9,152 nt of DNA, from NCBI GenBank assembly GCA_020025175.1, contig JAHHSM010000070.1:1-9152 (forward strand), written 5' to 3'. Positions 1 through 7,167 of the stretch are shown here, piece by piece; the stretch's first letter is position 1, and each line of letters starts with the position of its first letter. This DNA is from Oscillospiraceae bacterium (GTDB taxonomy: Bacteria > Bacillota > Clostridia > Oscillospirales > Oscillospiraceae). A model generated the notes under the pieces. It ran no database searches, had not been told where the DNA came from, and worked only from the letters and a program-made list of their open reading frames with translations. Position numbers and translations under genes: made by a program.

Positions 1-45
1 GAAAATGACATTTGGCAGTCTTATGAGTGAAAGTGGGGTGAGACG

Positions 46-513
46 ATGCCGGATTTTGGAGAGATCTATGATTTATATTTTAAAGATGTCTATAAATATG
101 CATTTGCGCTGTGCCGAAACGAATCGTTAGCAGAAGAAATTGCGCAGGAAACATTTTTCAAAGCGCTGAAGAAAATTGACACATTTCGAGGGGAATGTAA
201 GTTGTACGTTTGGCTGTGTCAGATAGCTAAAAATACTTATTTTTCTTATGCTGCACAGGAAAGAAGACCTGTTCATGGACTGGAGGCTTCAACTGGTGAA
301 AGCATAGAAGATGCGTTGCTGGAAGAAGAATCGGCGCTTGAGATTCACCGGCTGCTGCACAGATTGGATGAACCATATAAAGAAGTTTTTTCCCTGCGGG
401 TGTTCGGTAATCTGTCATTCAGGCAAATTGGAGCGCTATTTGAGAAAACAGAAAGCTGGGCGCGTGTGACATATTATCGGGCGAAAATGAGAATTAAGGA
501 GGAAATGATATGA
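46..513 (+). CDS. ECF-type RNA polymerase sigma factor (sigma-70 family)
   Basis: This gene encodes a 155-residue alternative sigma factor with the two-domain ECF layout and no region 1 or 3. Region 2 spans about residues 5-72 and includes the characteristic AEEIAQETFFKAL helix (29-41), followed by the FRGECKLYVWLCQIAKN stretch, which resembles the -10-recognising region. Region 4 spans about 100-155 and contains a helix-turn-helix (NLSFRQIGALFEKTESWARV) expected to bind the -35 element. The ATG at 46 is preceded by a GGGGTGAG-like ribosome binding site at 35-42. The gene overlaps the next one by four bases (ATGA), the usual arrangement of an ECF sigma factor with its anti-sigma factor. The signal sensed and the regulon cannot be read from the sequence. 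Only 45 bases of upstream DNA are present, and I could not identify an autoregulated promoter in them. Confidence 0.93.
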   Translation: MPDFGEIYDLYFKDVYKYAFALCRNESLAEEIAQETFFKALKKIDTFRGECKLYVWLCQIAKNTYFSYAAQERRPVHGLEASTGESIEDALLEEESALEIHRLLHRLDEPYKEVFSLRVFGNLSFRQIGALFEKTESWARVTYYRAKMRIKEEMI

Positions 514-1193
514 GGTTGCCATGTGAAGTAATGCAGGATATACTGCCGTTATACCATGATGGTGTTTGCAGTGATATGACAAAAGAATTAGCCGAGCAGC
601 ATTTGAAAGAGTGCCCATCCTGCAGGGCGGCGCTGGCTTGCATGGATGAAGAGTTTCAAATTTCAGAAAAAGAACTGGATACAGCCAAATGTTTGGCTTC
701 TATTCAAAATGCATGGAGGAAAGGCAAAATGAAGGCATGGGGTAAGGGCTTTTTCATTGCATTGGTACTTGTGGCACTGATACTTGCAGGATTCGGTGTT
801 TTGACACAGTGGAAGTGTATTGCTGTTTCTGCAGAGGGAATCGAAGTTGCGGAAATCTATCAGTTGAAGGATGGGCGTATTCTCTATCGTCTGGATGTTC
901 CAGAGGATGTTTGGGTCAGAAGTTTTCAATTCAAAACCAGTGATGAGGGTATGGATTATAAGGTGCCAATGCGATCCATAATTGAATTGAATAAAAATGG
1001 TGGATGGCCCAGTTTGCTGAATGAATATCAAATGATTGACCCGGCAGAAGAAAACGCCTGGCAACAGAATTTTGGAAATGGTATTGAAATTACCGAATGG
1101 TATATCGGTGCGCCGGGAGATGCACTCCTTATTTACGAAACAGGTATGGAGTTGGAGCCGGCACCTTTGGAATTGGAAAATATTTATGGTTAA
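510..1193 (+). CDS. Membrane-anchored zinc-finger anti-sigma factor (zf-HC2 type)
   Basis: The 227-residue product is the probable cognate anti-sigma factor of the ECF sigma factor immediately upstream. The N-terminal cytoplasmic part carries the anti-sigma zinc-finger signature H31-x3-C35-x2-C38, with an additional Cys at 5 or 20 that could complete the site. One hydrophobic segment at about 81-98 (FFIALVLVALILAGFGVL) would cross the membrane. The remaining roughly 125 residues would lie outside the cell; they are rich in acidic and aromatic residues and match no domain I recognise, so this part may be the sensor. The start ATG at 510 overlaps the sigma-factor TGA, with an AAGGAGGAA ribosome binding site at about 497-505 inside the upstream gene, which implies coupled translation. 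By family analogy, loss or cleavage of this protein would free the sigma factor. That mechanism is inferred. No clear intrinsic terminator follows the gene. Confidence 0.85.
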   Translation: MRLPCEVMQDILPLYHDGVCSDMTKELAEQHLKECPSCRAALACMDEEFQISEKELDTAKCLASIQNAWRKGKMKAWGKGFFIALVLVALILAGFGVLTQWKCIAVSAEGIEVAEIYQLKDGRILYRLDVPEDVWVRSFQFKTSDEGMDYKVPMRSIIELNKNGGWPSLLNEYQMIDPAEENAWQQNFGNGIEITEWYIGAPGDALLIYETGMELEPAPLELENIYG

Positions 1194-1263
1194 AATGAGG
1201 ATTATTGCGTAGATTCCTATAAAATGGTGATGAAAATATTTAATGACTATAATAGGCAAATAC

Positions 1264-1292
1264 TTGACAAAAAGCGGCGGAAAGATTATAAT
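1264..1292 (+). promoter_or_regulatory. Vegetative (sigma-A type) promoter of the T-box/valS unit
   Basis: TTGACA at 1264-1269 and TATAAT at 1287-1292 are separated by exactly 17 bases, so both hexamers and the spacer match the consensus perfectly. Transcription should start near 1299-1300, just upstream of the T-box leader. A very strong promoter fits a unit whose output is set by termination in the leader rather than at initiation. The start site is inferred, not measured. Confidence 0.88.
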
Positions 1293-1299
1293 TTCACTA

Positions 1300-1547
1300 T
1301 TATATTGGATTGGCATAGATGGGGAGTAGTAAGTAAATGGCTGTGGTCAAGAGAGCGGATGGTTGGTGTGAATCCGCGCGAAGCCTTGCGGAAGTCGCCC
1401 CGGAGCTCTGAAGCTGAAAAGTGCAGTAAGCTTTGGCGTTGTTCTCACGTTACAGAGAAGATGAGTGTGGGAGGAATCCCAAATTCAGGTGGTACCACGG
1501 ATAAAATCTATTCGCCCTGAGCCATTCGGCTCAGGGCGTTTCTTTTT
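1300..1547 (+). promoter_or_regulatory. T-box leader (riboswitch), valine tRNA specific
   Basis: This leader RNA would read the charging state of tRNA-Val by direct pairing and control transcription into the downstream genes. Stem I contains the AGTAAGTAA element (1328-1337 region), paired GGCT/AGCC arms (1339-1342 with 1382-1385), the AGAGAGC element, and a distal hairpin GCGGAT/ATCCGC (1355-1360 with 1372-1377) enclosing GGTTGGTG. The specifier loop reads GAA-GTC at 1391-1396, so the specifier codon is GUC (Val) at 1394-1396. A short stem III is TGGGA/TCCCA (1468-1472 with 1477-1481). The T-box core TTCAGGTGGTACCACGG (1484-1500) provides the UGGU bulge (1490-1493), complementary to the ACCA end expected of uncharged tRNA-Val. 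The antiterminator arm TTCAGG (1484-1489) can pair with CCTGAG (1517-1522), which also forms part of the terminator stem, giving the expected mutually exclusive structures. Specifier, bulge and the downstream valS all agree on valine. Confidence 0.95.
1513..1547 (+). terminator. T-box-controlled intrinsic terminator
   Basis: CGCCCTGAGCC (1513-1523) and GGCTCAGGGCG (1528-1538) form an 11-bp perfect GC-rich stem with an ATTC loop, followed by TTTCTTTTT (1539-1547). It lies between the T-box core and the ribosome binding site of the first gene. Its left arm is shared with the proposed antiterminator, so it should act only when tRNA-Val is charged. Confidence 0.93.
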
Positions 1548-1562
1548 GGAAAGGAGGACTCC

Positions 1563-2096
1563 ATGACTATTACCACAAATTATCAAAAGAACAAGGCATT
1601 GATGACGGACTTTCACCATGTTGCTGCATTGGCAACGCGGCGCAAGCGCGTGATAAGAGAGCGCATTTTTTTCGGAGTTTTAGGTGTTCTGGGGCTTTTG
1701 TGCGGCATTTTGCTGTTTTTCGTTGGAGAAGATGTGTCGGAATATGCCATGGCAGTGTTGGGCACATTGGCGGGCGTACATTTTTTTGTCCGGTCCTTAT
1801 TTTACTATCAATACCTCAGCTTCTTTACAAGACGGCGCATGATCAAGGAAATGGATACGATCACCTATACCTTTGAAGATGAATATGTGTCTGTCGATAC
1901 TTCGCTGGAGCATTGTGAAAATCCCTATCGGGCATTTCAAGGGATTTATGAATCCAGGCACATTTTCCTTCTGATGCTTACCAACCGCGTTGGATATGTG
2001 ATTGCCAAAGAAGATCTGTCAGAACAAGAGCTGGTGCAGTTTCGTGCATTGCTGGAAGTACGCTTTGACGTGCCTTTGATTTATTATGATGTTTAA
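1563..2096 (+). CDS. YcxB-like two-helix membrane protein
   Basis: This is a 177-residue small membrane protein of unknown function. A basic N-terminal segment (TRRKRVIRER, about 25-34) precedes two hydrophobic helices at about 35-55 and 61-82. After the basic TRRR run (about 88-91), a soluble C-terminal domain of about 85 residues follows. It has alternating beta-type segments (ITYTFEDEYVSVDT, then FQGIYESRHIFLLML and RVGYVIAKEDLSEQE), a pattern like that of the YcxB C-terminal domain family. The assignment rests on this architecture and is moderate. The ATG at 1563 has a strong AAGGAGG site at 1551-1557. The gene is the first one after the valine T-box and lies 25 bases upstream of valS with no terminator between, so it should be induced together with ValRS when tRNA-Val is uncharged. 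Whether that co-regulation has a physiological meaning is unknown; there is no sign that it is a transporter. Confidence 0.75.
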   Translation: MTITTNYQKNKALMTDFHHVAALATRRKRVIRERIFFGVLGVLGLLCGILLFFVGEDVSEYAMAVLGTLAGVHFFVRSLFYYQYLSFFTRRRMIKEMDTITYTFEDEYVSVDTSLEHCENPYRAFQGIYESRHIFLLMLTNRVGYVIAKEDLSEQELVQFRALLEVRFDVPLIYYDV

Positions 2097-2121
2097 AACT
2101 ACGATGTAAGGAGATATCAGT

Positions 2122-4758
2122 ATGAGAAAAGAACTGCCTAAGGTATATGATCCGCAGGCTGTTGAAAGCAGCATCTATCAGATGTGGATGGATGGGAAGT
2201 GCTTTCAATCCAATCCGGATGAAAGCAAAAAGCCCTTTACCATTGTTATGCCGCCACCAAATGTAACCGGTCAGCTGCATATGGGTCATGCATTGGACTG
2301 CACATTGCAGGATATCCTGATTCGCTACAAACGTATGCAGGGGTATAATGCGCTGTGGGTTCCCGGTGTAGATCATGCAGGTATTGCAACGCAGATCAAG
2401 GTTGAGGAGGAGCTTCGTGTAAACGAAGGCAAGACCCGTTATGATTTGGGACGTGAAAAGTTCCTGGAGCGTGTTTGGCAGTGGAAGGAAAAATACGGCG
2501 ACCGTATTGTTTCCCAGCAGAAAAAAATGGGTATTTCCTGCGATTGGGATCGCGCTCGTTTCACCATGGATGAAGGCTGCTCCAAGGCTGTGCGCGAGGT
2601 ATTCGTCTCTCTGTATGAAAAAGATTTGATCTATAAAGGCAGTCGAATCATCAACTGGTGCCCACATTGCGTTACCGCGCTGTCTGATGCAGAAGTGGAG
2701 TATACTGAAAAACCCGGTCATTTGTGGCATTTGCGCTATCCTATTAAAAACAGCGATCAATATCTGGTTGTAGCAACAACCCGCCCTGAAACCATGATGG
2801 GCGATACTGGTGTTGCAGTGAACCCCAACGATGAGCGTTATAGAGATTTGGTCGGTAAGAGCTGTATTCTGCCGATTATGAATCGTGAAATTCCCATCGT
2901 GGCAGATGAATATGTCGAGATGGAATTCGGCACCGGCTGTGTGAAAATGACACCTGCGCATGACCCCAACGACTTTGAGGTTGGTCTGCGTCATAATCTG
3001 GAAACGATCCGTGTGATTGATGATAATGGTAAGATCAATGAGAACGGCGGTCCATATGAGGGAATGGATCGTTATGAGTGCCGTAAAAAAGTTATTGAAG
3101 ATTTGCAGGAAGCAGGTCTGATCGAAAAGATTGAAGAGTATAGCCATAATGTCGGTACCTGTTATCGCTGCCATCAGGATGTGGAACCGCTGATTTCTGC
3201 ACAGTGGTTTGTGCGCATGGAGCCTTTGGCAAAGGAAGCACTGCGCGTTGTGAACGATGGTGAAGTGAAGTTCGTGCCTGATCGTTTCTCTAAAACCTAC
3301 ACCAACTGGATGGAAAATGTCCATGACTGGTGTATTTCCCGCCAGCTGTGGTGGGGTCATCAGATTCCGGCATGGTACTGCGAGGAGTGCGGTCATATTA
3401 CCGTCAGCCGTGAAGATGCGGTCTGCTGTGAAAAGTGTGGCAGCACTAAAATCAATCGCGATGAGGATGTTCTGGATACCTGGTTCTCCTCTGCACTGTG
3501 GCCTTTCAGCACTTTGGGGTGGCCTGATAAGACTGCGGATCTGGATTATTATTATCCTACCTCTGTGTTGGTTACCGGTTATGATATTATCTTCTTCTGG
3601 GTTGCACGTATGATCTTCTCCGGTTGTGAGCATATGAAGAAGTTCCCGTTTGATACTGTTTTCATCCACGGTTTGGTTCGTGATGACAAGGGACGCAAGA
3701 TGAGTAAATCCTTGGGCAATGGTATCGATCCTTTGGAAATGGCTGAGCAGTACGGTGCTGATGCACTGCGCTTTAATCTGGTCACCGGCAACAGCCCCGG
3801 AAACGATATGCGTTTCTATGTTGAGAAGTGCGAAGCGATGCGCAACTTTGCGAATAAGATCTGGAATGCTTCTCGCTTCCTGATGATGAATTTGACCATT
3901 GATACTTGCGAACTGCCCCCTATGGATGAACTGGAGCTGGAGGATAAGTGGGTATTGAATCAGTTGAATAAATTAGTCCATGATGTCACAACCAATATGG
4001 ATAATTATGAACTTGGTGTTGCATCTGCAAATGTGTATGACTTCATTTGGGATACCTATTGTGATTGGTATATTGAATTGACTAAGACGCGGCTAACCGG
4101 CGATGATGAGAAGAGCAAGACCAATGCTCAGAAGGTTTTGTGCTATGTTTGGGAGCAGGTGCTGGCAATGCTGCATCCTTTCATGCCGTTCATCACTGAG
4201 GAGATCTGGCAGGCACTGCCTCATAGCGGTGAGTTCCTGATGACTTCACAGTGGCCGGAGGTGCATGAGGCGTTTGAATTCACAACGGAAGCGGCTGCTA
4301 TGGAAGCTGTGATGGCGGCAATCAATGCTGTGCGCAGTCGTCGCAGTGAAATGAATGTGCCACCATCTCGCAAGGCTGCCATGATTCTGGTTACAGAAAC
4401 ACCCGATATTTATACCCAGGGTGAGCATTTTATTAAGCGCTTGGCGTCTGTTTCTGAATTGACTGTTACAAATATGGCACCTGCACATACTGAGGGAATG
4501 GTGTCGCTGGCAACAGCCAACGCTGCAATGTATATGCCTTTGGCAGATTTGGTGGACATTGCCAAAGAGTTGGAGCGTATTGCCAAGGAGAAGGAAAAGG
4601 CAGAACAGGGATTGGCTCGTATTGAGGCTAAGCTGAGCAACGAAGGATTTGTTTCCAAGGCTCCGGCAAGTGTTGTAGACGGACAGCGTCAGCAGGCAGA
4701 AAATTTGCGTGCTTTGATTGCAAAATTGGATGAATCAATGATTCAGATGAGGGGCTAA
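2122..4758 (+). CDS. valS: Valyl-tRNA synthetase
   Basis: ValRS joins valine to tRNA-Val in an ATP-dependent cytoplasmic reaction and hydrolyses mischarged Thr-tRNA-Val. The 878-residue product has the full class I layout. The ATP-binding HIGH motif appears as HMGH at 53-56, preceded by PPPNVTG. A long CP1 editing insert lies in about 150-390 and contains TTRPETMMGDTGVAV. The KMSKS loop is at 526-530 (GRKMSKSLGNG), followed by an anticodon-binding helical domain. The C-terminal charged coiled coil (about 812-875) is typical of ValRS. Four CxxC pairs (180-183, 347-350, 420-423, 436-439) could form two zinc sites. The length matches bacterial ValRS, and no catalytic motif is missing. The ATG is preceded by AAGGAGA at 2108-2114. 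The gene lies downstream of the T-box and the YcxB-like gene, and a strong terminator follows it. Uncharged tRNA-Val should raise its expression. Confidence 0.98.
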   Translation: MRKELPKVYDPQAVESSIYQMWMDGKCFQSNPDESKKPFTIVMPPPNVTGQLHMGHALDCTLQDILIRYKRMQGYNALWVPGVDHAGIATQIKVEEELRVNEGKTRYDLGREKFLERVWQWKEKYGDRIVSQQKKMGISCDWDRARFTMDEGCSKAVREVFVSLYEKDLIYKGSRIINWCPHCVTALSDAEVEYTEKPGHLWHLRYPIKNSDQYLVVATTRPETMMGDTGVAVNPNDERYRDLVGKSCILPIMNREIPIVADEYVEMEFGTGCVKMTPAHDPNDFEVGLRHNLETIRVIDDNGKINENGGPYEGMDRYECRKKVIEDLQEAGLIEKIEEYSHNVGTCYRCHQDVEPLISAQWFVRMEPLAKEALRVVNDGEVKFVPDRFSKTYTNWMENVHDWCISRQLWWGHQIPAWYCEECGHITVSREDAVCCEKCGSTKINRDEDVLDTWFSSALWPFSTLGWPDKTADLDYYYPTSVLVTGYDIIFFWVARMIFSGCEHMKKFPFDTVFIHGLVRDDKGRKMSKSLGNGIDPLEMAEQYGADALRFNLVTGNSPGNDMRFYVEKCEAMRNFANKIWNASRFLMMNLTIDTCELPPMDELELEDKWVLNQLNKLVHDVTTNMDNYELGVASANVYDFIWDTYCDWYIELTKTRLTGDDEKSKTNAQKVLCYVWEQVLAMLHPFMPFITEEIWQALPHSGEFLMTSQWPEVHEAFEFTTEAAAMEAVMAAINAVRSRRSEMNVPPSRKAAMILVTETPDIYTQGEHFIKRLASVSELTVTNMAPAHTEGMVSLATANAAMYMPLADLVDIAKELERIAKEKEKAEQGLARIEAKLSNEGFVSKAPASVVDGQRQQAENLRALIAKLDESMIQMRG

Positions 4759-4816
4759 TGGCAAAAAGAGACAACTCTGTTTGATTCTTCGACAAAATCT
4801 ATCGATAATAAGAGAT

Positions 4817-4854
4817 AAAATGAGGATACTGCATTGGCAGTATCCTCATTTTTT
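4817..4854 (+). terminator. Intrinsic terminator of the valS unit
   Basis: A 16-bp perfect inverted repeat (AAAATGAGGATACTGC at 4817-4832 and its complement at 4837-4852) encloses an ATTG loop. It ends in a run of six T (4849-4854). It lies 59 bases after the valS stop. The matching A-run on the left arm means it could also act on the opposite strand, but no minus-strand gene ends here. It insulates the sporulation operon from valS read-through. Confidence 0.92.
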
Positions 4855-4898
4855 GCTTATACAGATGCAAGAGAACATGAAAAGCGAAGGAGACTAAT

Positions 4899-5225
4899 AT
4901 GATGAAAGTGACTGCAAAGCGATCAGATCGAAATTTAATTCTGCAGCTTCACGGTGAGTTGGATCATCATGCGGCAAAGGAAGCGATGATGGAACTGGAC
5001 AGATATTTGGATGTAGCATTACCAATCTTTACAGAATTAGATTTTGGAGGAGTTACATTTATGGACTCTTCTGGAATTGCTGTTATTTTAAGACTTTATA
5101 AACGGATGCAAAATTTGAACGGCAGTATGAAAGTAACACATGTGCCACCGCAGGCAATGCGAGTTTTGAAGGCTGCAAGTATTGGAAGTGTCGTAAGAAT
5201 AGAAGAGGAGGAAGTAAAAGCGTGA
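4899..5225 (+). CDS. spoIIAA: Anti-sigma F factor antagonist (STAS domain)
   Basis: SpoIIAA is the anti-anti-sigma factor that, when unphosphorylated, pulls SpoIIAB off sigma-F in the forespore. The 108-residue product is a single STAS domain with the conserved GELDHH segment (19-24) and the phosphorylation loop FMDSSGIAVIL. The serine that SpoIIAB would phosphorylate, by homology, is the second of the DSS pair (Ser58 if translation begins at 4899). Two ATG codons stand in tandem at 4899 and 4902. The ribosome binding site AAGGAGA at 4887-4893 is spaced five and eight bases from them, so 4902 may be the real start; the difference is one residue. The stop overlaps the spoIIAB start by four bases. 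In Bacillus this operon is read by sigma-H, but I could not see a convincing sigma-H promoter in the 140 bases upstream. Confidence 0.95.
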   Translation: MMKVTAKRSDRNLILQLHGELDHHAAKEAMMELDRYLDVALPIFTELDFGGVTFMDSSGIAVILRLYKRMQNLNGSMKVTHVPPQAMRVLKAASIGSVVRIEEEEVKA

Positions 5226-5662
5226 AAGCACAGAATATGATGCAAATTGACTTTTTAAGCAAAAGCAGCAACGAAGGATTTGCGCGTGTGGCAGTAGCTG
5301 GATTTGCTGCACAGCTTGATCCGACGTTGGAGGAGATTGGGGATATCAAAACGGCAGTCAGTGAAGCGGTAACAAACGCAATTGTCCATGCATATCCGAA
5401 TGAAATTGGAAAAATTCGAATTAAAGCAAAATTGTATGAAAACAGGATTTTGGAACTGGTAATTCGAGATTGGGGCATTGGAATCGAAAATATCGCACAG
5501 GCGCGTGAACCTATGTTTACAACCGGTGGAGAGGAGCGCAGTGGTATGGGATTTACTATTATGGAAAGTTTCATGGATGTGCTGAAGGTAAAATCTATAC
5601 CAGGGAAGGGAACAACTGTCACCATGAAGAGGGAAATTGCAGTGCGCGGCGATGAAGTATGA
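5222..5662 (+). CDS. spoIIAB: Anti-sigma F factor, serine protein kinase
   Basis: SpoIIAB binds and inhibits sigma-F and, as a kinase, phosphorylates SpoIIAA, so it is the switch protein of forespore-specific transcription. The 146 residues match the usual family length. GHKL ATPase features are visible in order. These are an N-box SEAVTNAIVHAYP (47-59, with E48 and N52), a G1 box RDWGIGI (82-88, with D83), the ATP-lid and G2 region TTGGEERSGMGF (100-111), and the terminal GKGTTVTM strand. R22 sits where the family has an arginine contacting SpoIIAA and sigma-F. Translation most likely starts at the GTG at 5222, which overlaps the spoIIAA TGA (GTGA) and has AGGAGG at 5206-5211. In-frame ATG codons at 5237 and 5240 are less well placed. 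The next gene overlaps by ATGA, so the three genes are probably translated in a coupled way. Confidence 0.97.
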   Translation: MKAQNMMQIDFLSKSSNEGFARVAVAGFAAQLDPTLEEIGDIKTAVSEAVTNAIVHAYPNEIGKIRIKAKLYENRILELVIRDWGIGIENIAQAREPMFTTGGEERSGMGFTIMESFMDVLKVKSIPGKGTTVTMKREIAVRGDEV

Positions 5663-6369
5663 CGGAGGAAATCATCACATTACTCAGGAAGGCAAAAGAA
5701 GGCGATAATGATGCCTGCGAACTGCTTATCGAGAAAAACAGCGGTTTAATTTGGGGAATCGTTCACCGTTACTGCGGTCGCGGTGTTGAATTAGATGATC
5801 TGTATCAATTAGGGTGTTTGGGTTTTTTAAAGGCTGTTCGGGGATTTGACGAAACATTCGGAACACAATTTTCTACATATGCGGTACCGAAAATCAGCGG
5901 AGAAATCCGTCGCTTTCTACGCGATGATGGGGCAATCAAGGTGGGACGAACATTAAAGCAGCAGGCAGCACTGATTGAAGCCTCTCGTGGGAGACTTCGT
6001 TGTACATTAGGACGTGAACCCACGTTGACAGAATTAGCAGAAGAGACGGATTTAACAACAGAAGAAATTGCCGCAGCTGAATTATCCGCAGCAGCGCCGG
6101 AATCTCTCGAGCAGGAAAATGAGGATGGCTTGACTTTGGAAAGTATGTTGGGAACGGAAGAGCCGGAAGCGGCGATGCTGCGTACGATAGAAATTCGTCA
6201 GGCGATTGATACGCTTCCAGAAAAAGAGCGTATGATTATAGCACTGCGATATTATCGTGCATTTACACAGCAGGAATGTGCATCTGTGGTCAACATCTCG
6301 CAGGTTCAGGTTTCGCGTCTTGAAAAGCGTGCACTGCAAAAATTAAGAGATTTAGTCTCCTGTGGTTAG
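5659..6369 (+). CDS. sigF: Sporulation RNA polymerase sigma-F factor
   Basis: Sigma-F (SpoIIAC) directs the first forespore-specific transcription after asymmetric division. The 236-residue product has a region 2 at about 29-90 (ELDDLYQLGCLGFLKAVRGFD and FSTYAVPKISGEIRRFLRDD). Region 3 is at about 95-150 (RTLKQQAALIEASRGRL, then REPTLTELAEETDLTTEEI). Region 4 is at about 175-233 with the helix-turn-helix TQQECASVVNISQVQVSRLE. Its place as the third gene after spoIIAA and spoIIAB, together with the region order, distinguishes it from the related sigma-G. The ATG overlaps the spoIIAB TGA. The last 18 bases overlap the end of the convergent minus-strand gene, and no terminator hairpin is visible between them. 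In bacilli, spoVA genes often follow sigF; here the operon ends. Confidence 0.96.
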   Translation: MTEEIITLLRKAKEGDNDACELLIEKNSGLIWGIVHRYCGRGVELDDLYQLGCLGFLKAVRGFDETFGTQFSTYAVPKISGEIRRFLRDDGAIKVGRTLKQQAALIEASRGRLRCTLGREPTLTELAEETDLTTEEIAAAELSAAAPESLEQENEDGLTLESMLGTEEPEAAMLRTIEIRQAIDTLPEKERMIIALRYYRAFTQQECASVVNISQVQVSRLEKRALQKLRDLVSCG

Positions 6370-7167
6370 CGATACATGCACTGCGGCATCGGTTAAGGGA
6401 GGTTCCTGTTCAATAAAATAATCGGCGTTTTGAAATTCCGTCATTGTATTACGATATCGCAGAGGCATTTGCGTTCTTTGACAACGGGAATTGGTGCGTT
6501 CGTTAATGGAGATGGTATCATAAAATGTCTTCCACAGGGTACGATATTGCGCTTCGTTTTTATCAGGACGAGCCATTTCAAAAGAATCAACCGGTCCAAT
6601 TTCCCAATGACCGCCGGAGTAAAGCAGGGCTTCTTTGTGCGTACGGTCGTAGATCAAAAATGCTTGATCGGCAAATCGATTGCAGAAATGATTGCGCAGT
6701 GCGGGAAGAACCCTGTTTTTTGGTTCTATTTCTGCGACATAGAATCCATTGAATTCTGAAAAACGAATAAATCCACGAAGCTTTTCAAGCTCTCCGGACA
6801 TATGACGAATTGCGGTATGGAGCGGATAGACAGCGGGATCGGTTGGATTTTTGAGAAAATCAGGTCCTTCGTCATAAAGCTTGCAGATAAGACGATAGAT
6901 TACAAGTTCTTTATCGGGCAAACAGGTTAAATAGCTCTGTTTAACGAGGGATGCGGCTTTGCAGCTTTTTAGATATAAGCTTTTTAAGACACGCCGGGCA
7001 TGAATCATATCCGTTTGAACGAGATGGACCGTATAAAGCGATGTTTGAGCTCCCCCGGAGATAGAAATTGAAATGGGACGCTCCCTACGGGTGTAGCTAT
7101 CAAATACACAGCAAAGCAAGCCGTGATAAGAGCCATCGTATTCATATGAACATTCAATCCAATTCAT
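6352..7167 (-). CDS. TIGR03915/DUF4130-type putative DNA repair protein
   Basis: The 271-residue product belongs to the DUF4130 group described as putative DNA metabolism or repair proteins, recognised by three features. The first is the N-terminal YDGSYHGLLCCVFDSYTRRE segment (about 10-29). The second is the central RFSEFNGFYVAEIEPKNRVL segment. The third is the C-terminal FYDTISINERTNSRCQRTQM region ending in a PLRYR motif. Family knowledge says this domain is found beside, or fused to, a uracil-DNA-glycosylase-like domain and next to the TIGR03916 radical SAM protein, which is the gene immediately upstream here. No glycosylase domain is fused to this copy. The biochemical role is unknown. 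The ATG at 7167 overlaps the upstream gene's TGA by four bases (7164-7167), so the two should be one translationally coupled operon. The last 18 bases overlap the tail of sigF on the other strand. There are no membrane segments, so a cytoplasmic location is expected. Confidence 0.9.
   Translation of the reverse strand: MNWIECSYEYDGSYHGLLCCVFDSYTRRERPISISISGGAQTSLYTVHLVQTDMIHARRVLKSLYLKSCKAASLVKQSYLTCLPDKELVIYRLICKLYDEGPDFLKNPTDPAVYPLHTAIRHMSGELEKLRGFIRFSEFNGFYVAEIEPKNRVLPALRNHFCNRFADQAFLIYDRTHKEALLYSGGHWEIGPVDSFEMARPDKNEAQYRTLWKTFYDTISINERTNSRCQRTQMPLRYRNTMTEFQNADYFIEQEPPLTDAAVHVSLTTGD

Noticed and set aside
663..1316. A 217-codon minus-strand frame over the anti-sigma gene
   Set aside because: It is antisense to the anti-sigma gene and extends across the valS-unit promoter. 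The translated product is low in recognisable features and no ribosome binding site is evident.
1224..1520. A 98-codon plus-strand frame in the leader
   Set aside because: It covers the promoter and the whole T-box RNA structure. Its open state is incidental, and transcription would begin after its ATG.
1978..3669. A 563-codon open frame on the minus strand
   Set aside because: It lies almost entirely antisense to valS, whose frame has all the ValRS motifs. It has no ribosome binding site, recognisable domain or promoter, and its His/Ile/Thr-rich composition is typical of a shadow frame.
4781..4809. TTGATT-17-GATAAT as a sigma-A promoter for spoIIA
   Set aside because: The spacing is ideal, but the predicted start (about 4816) is immediately before a strong terminator hairpin, so productive transcription would be unlikely. 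I did not list it as a feature.
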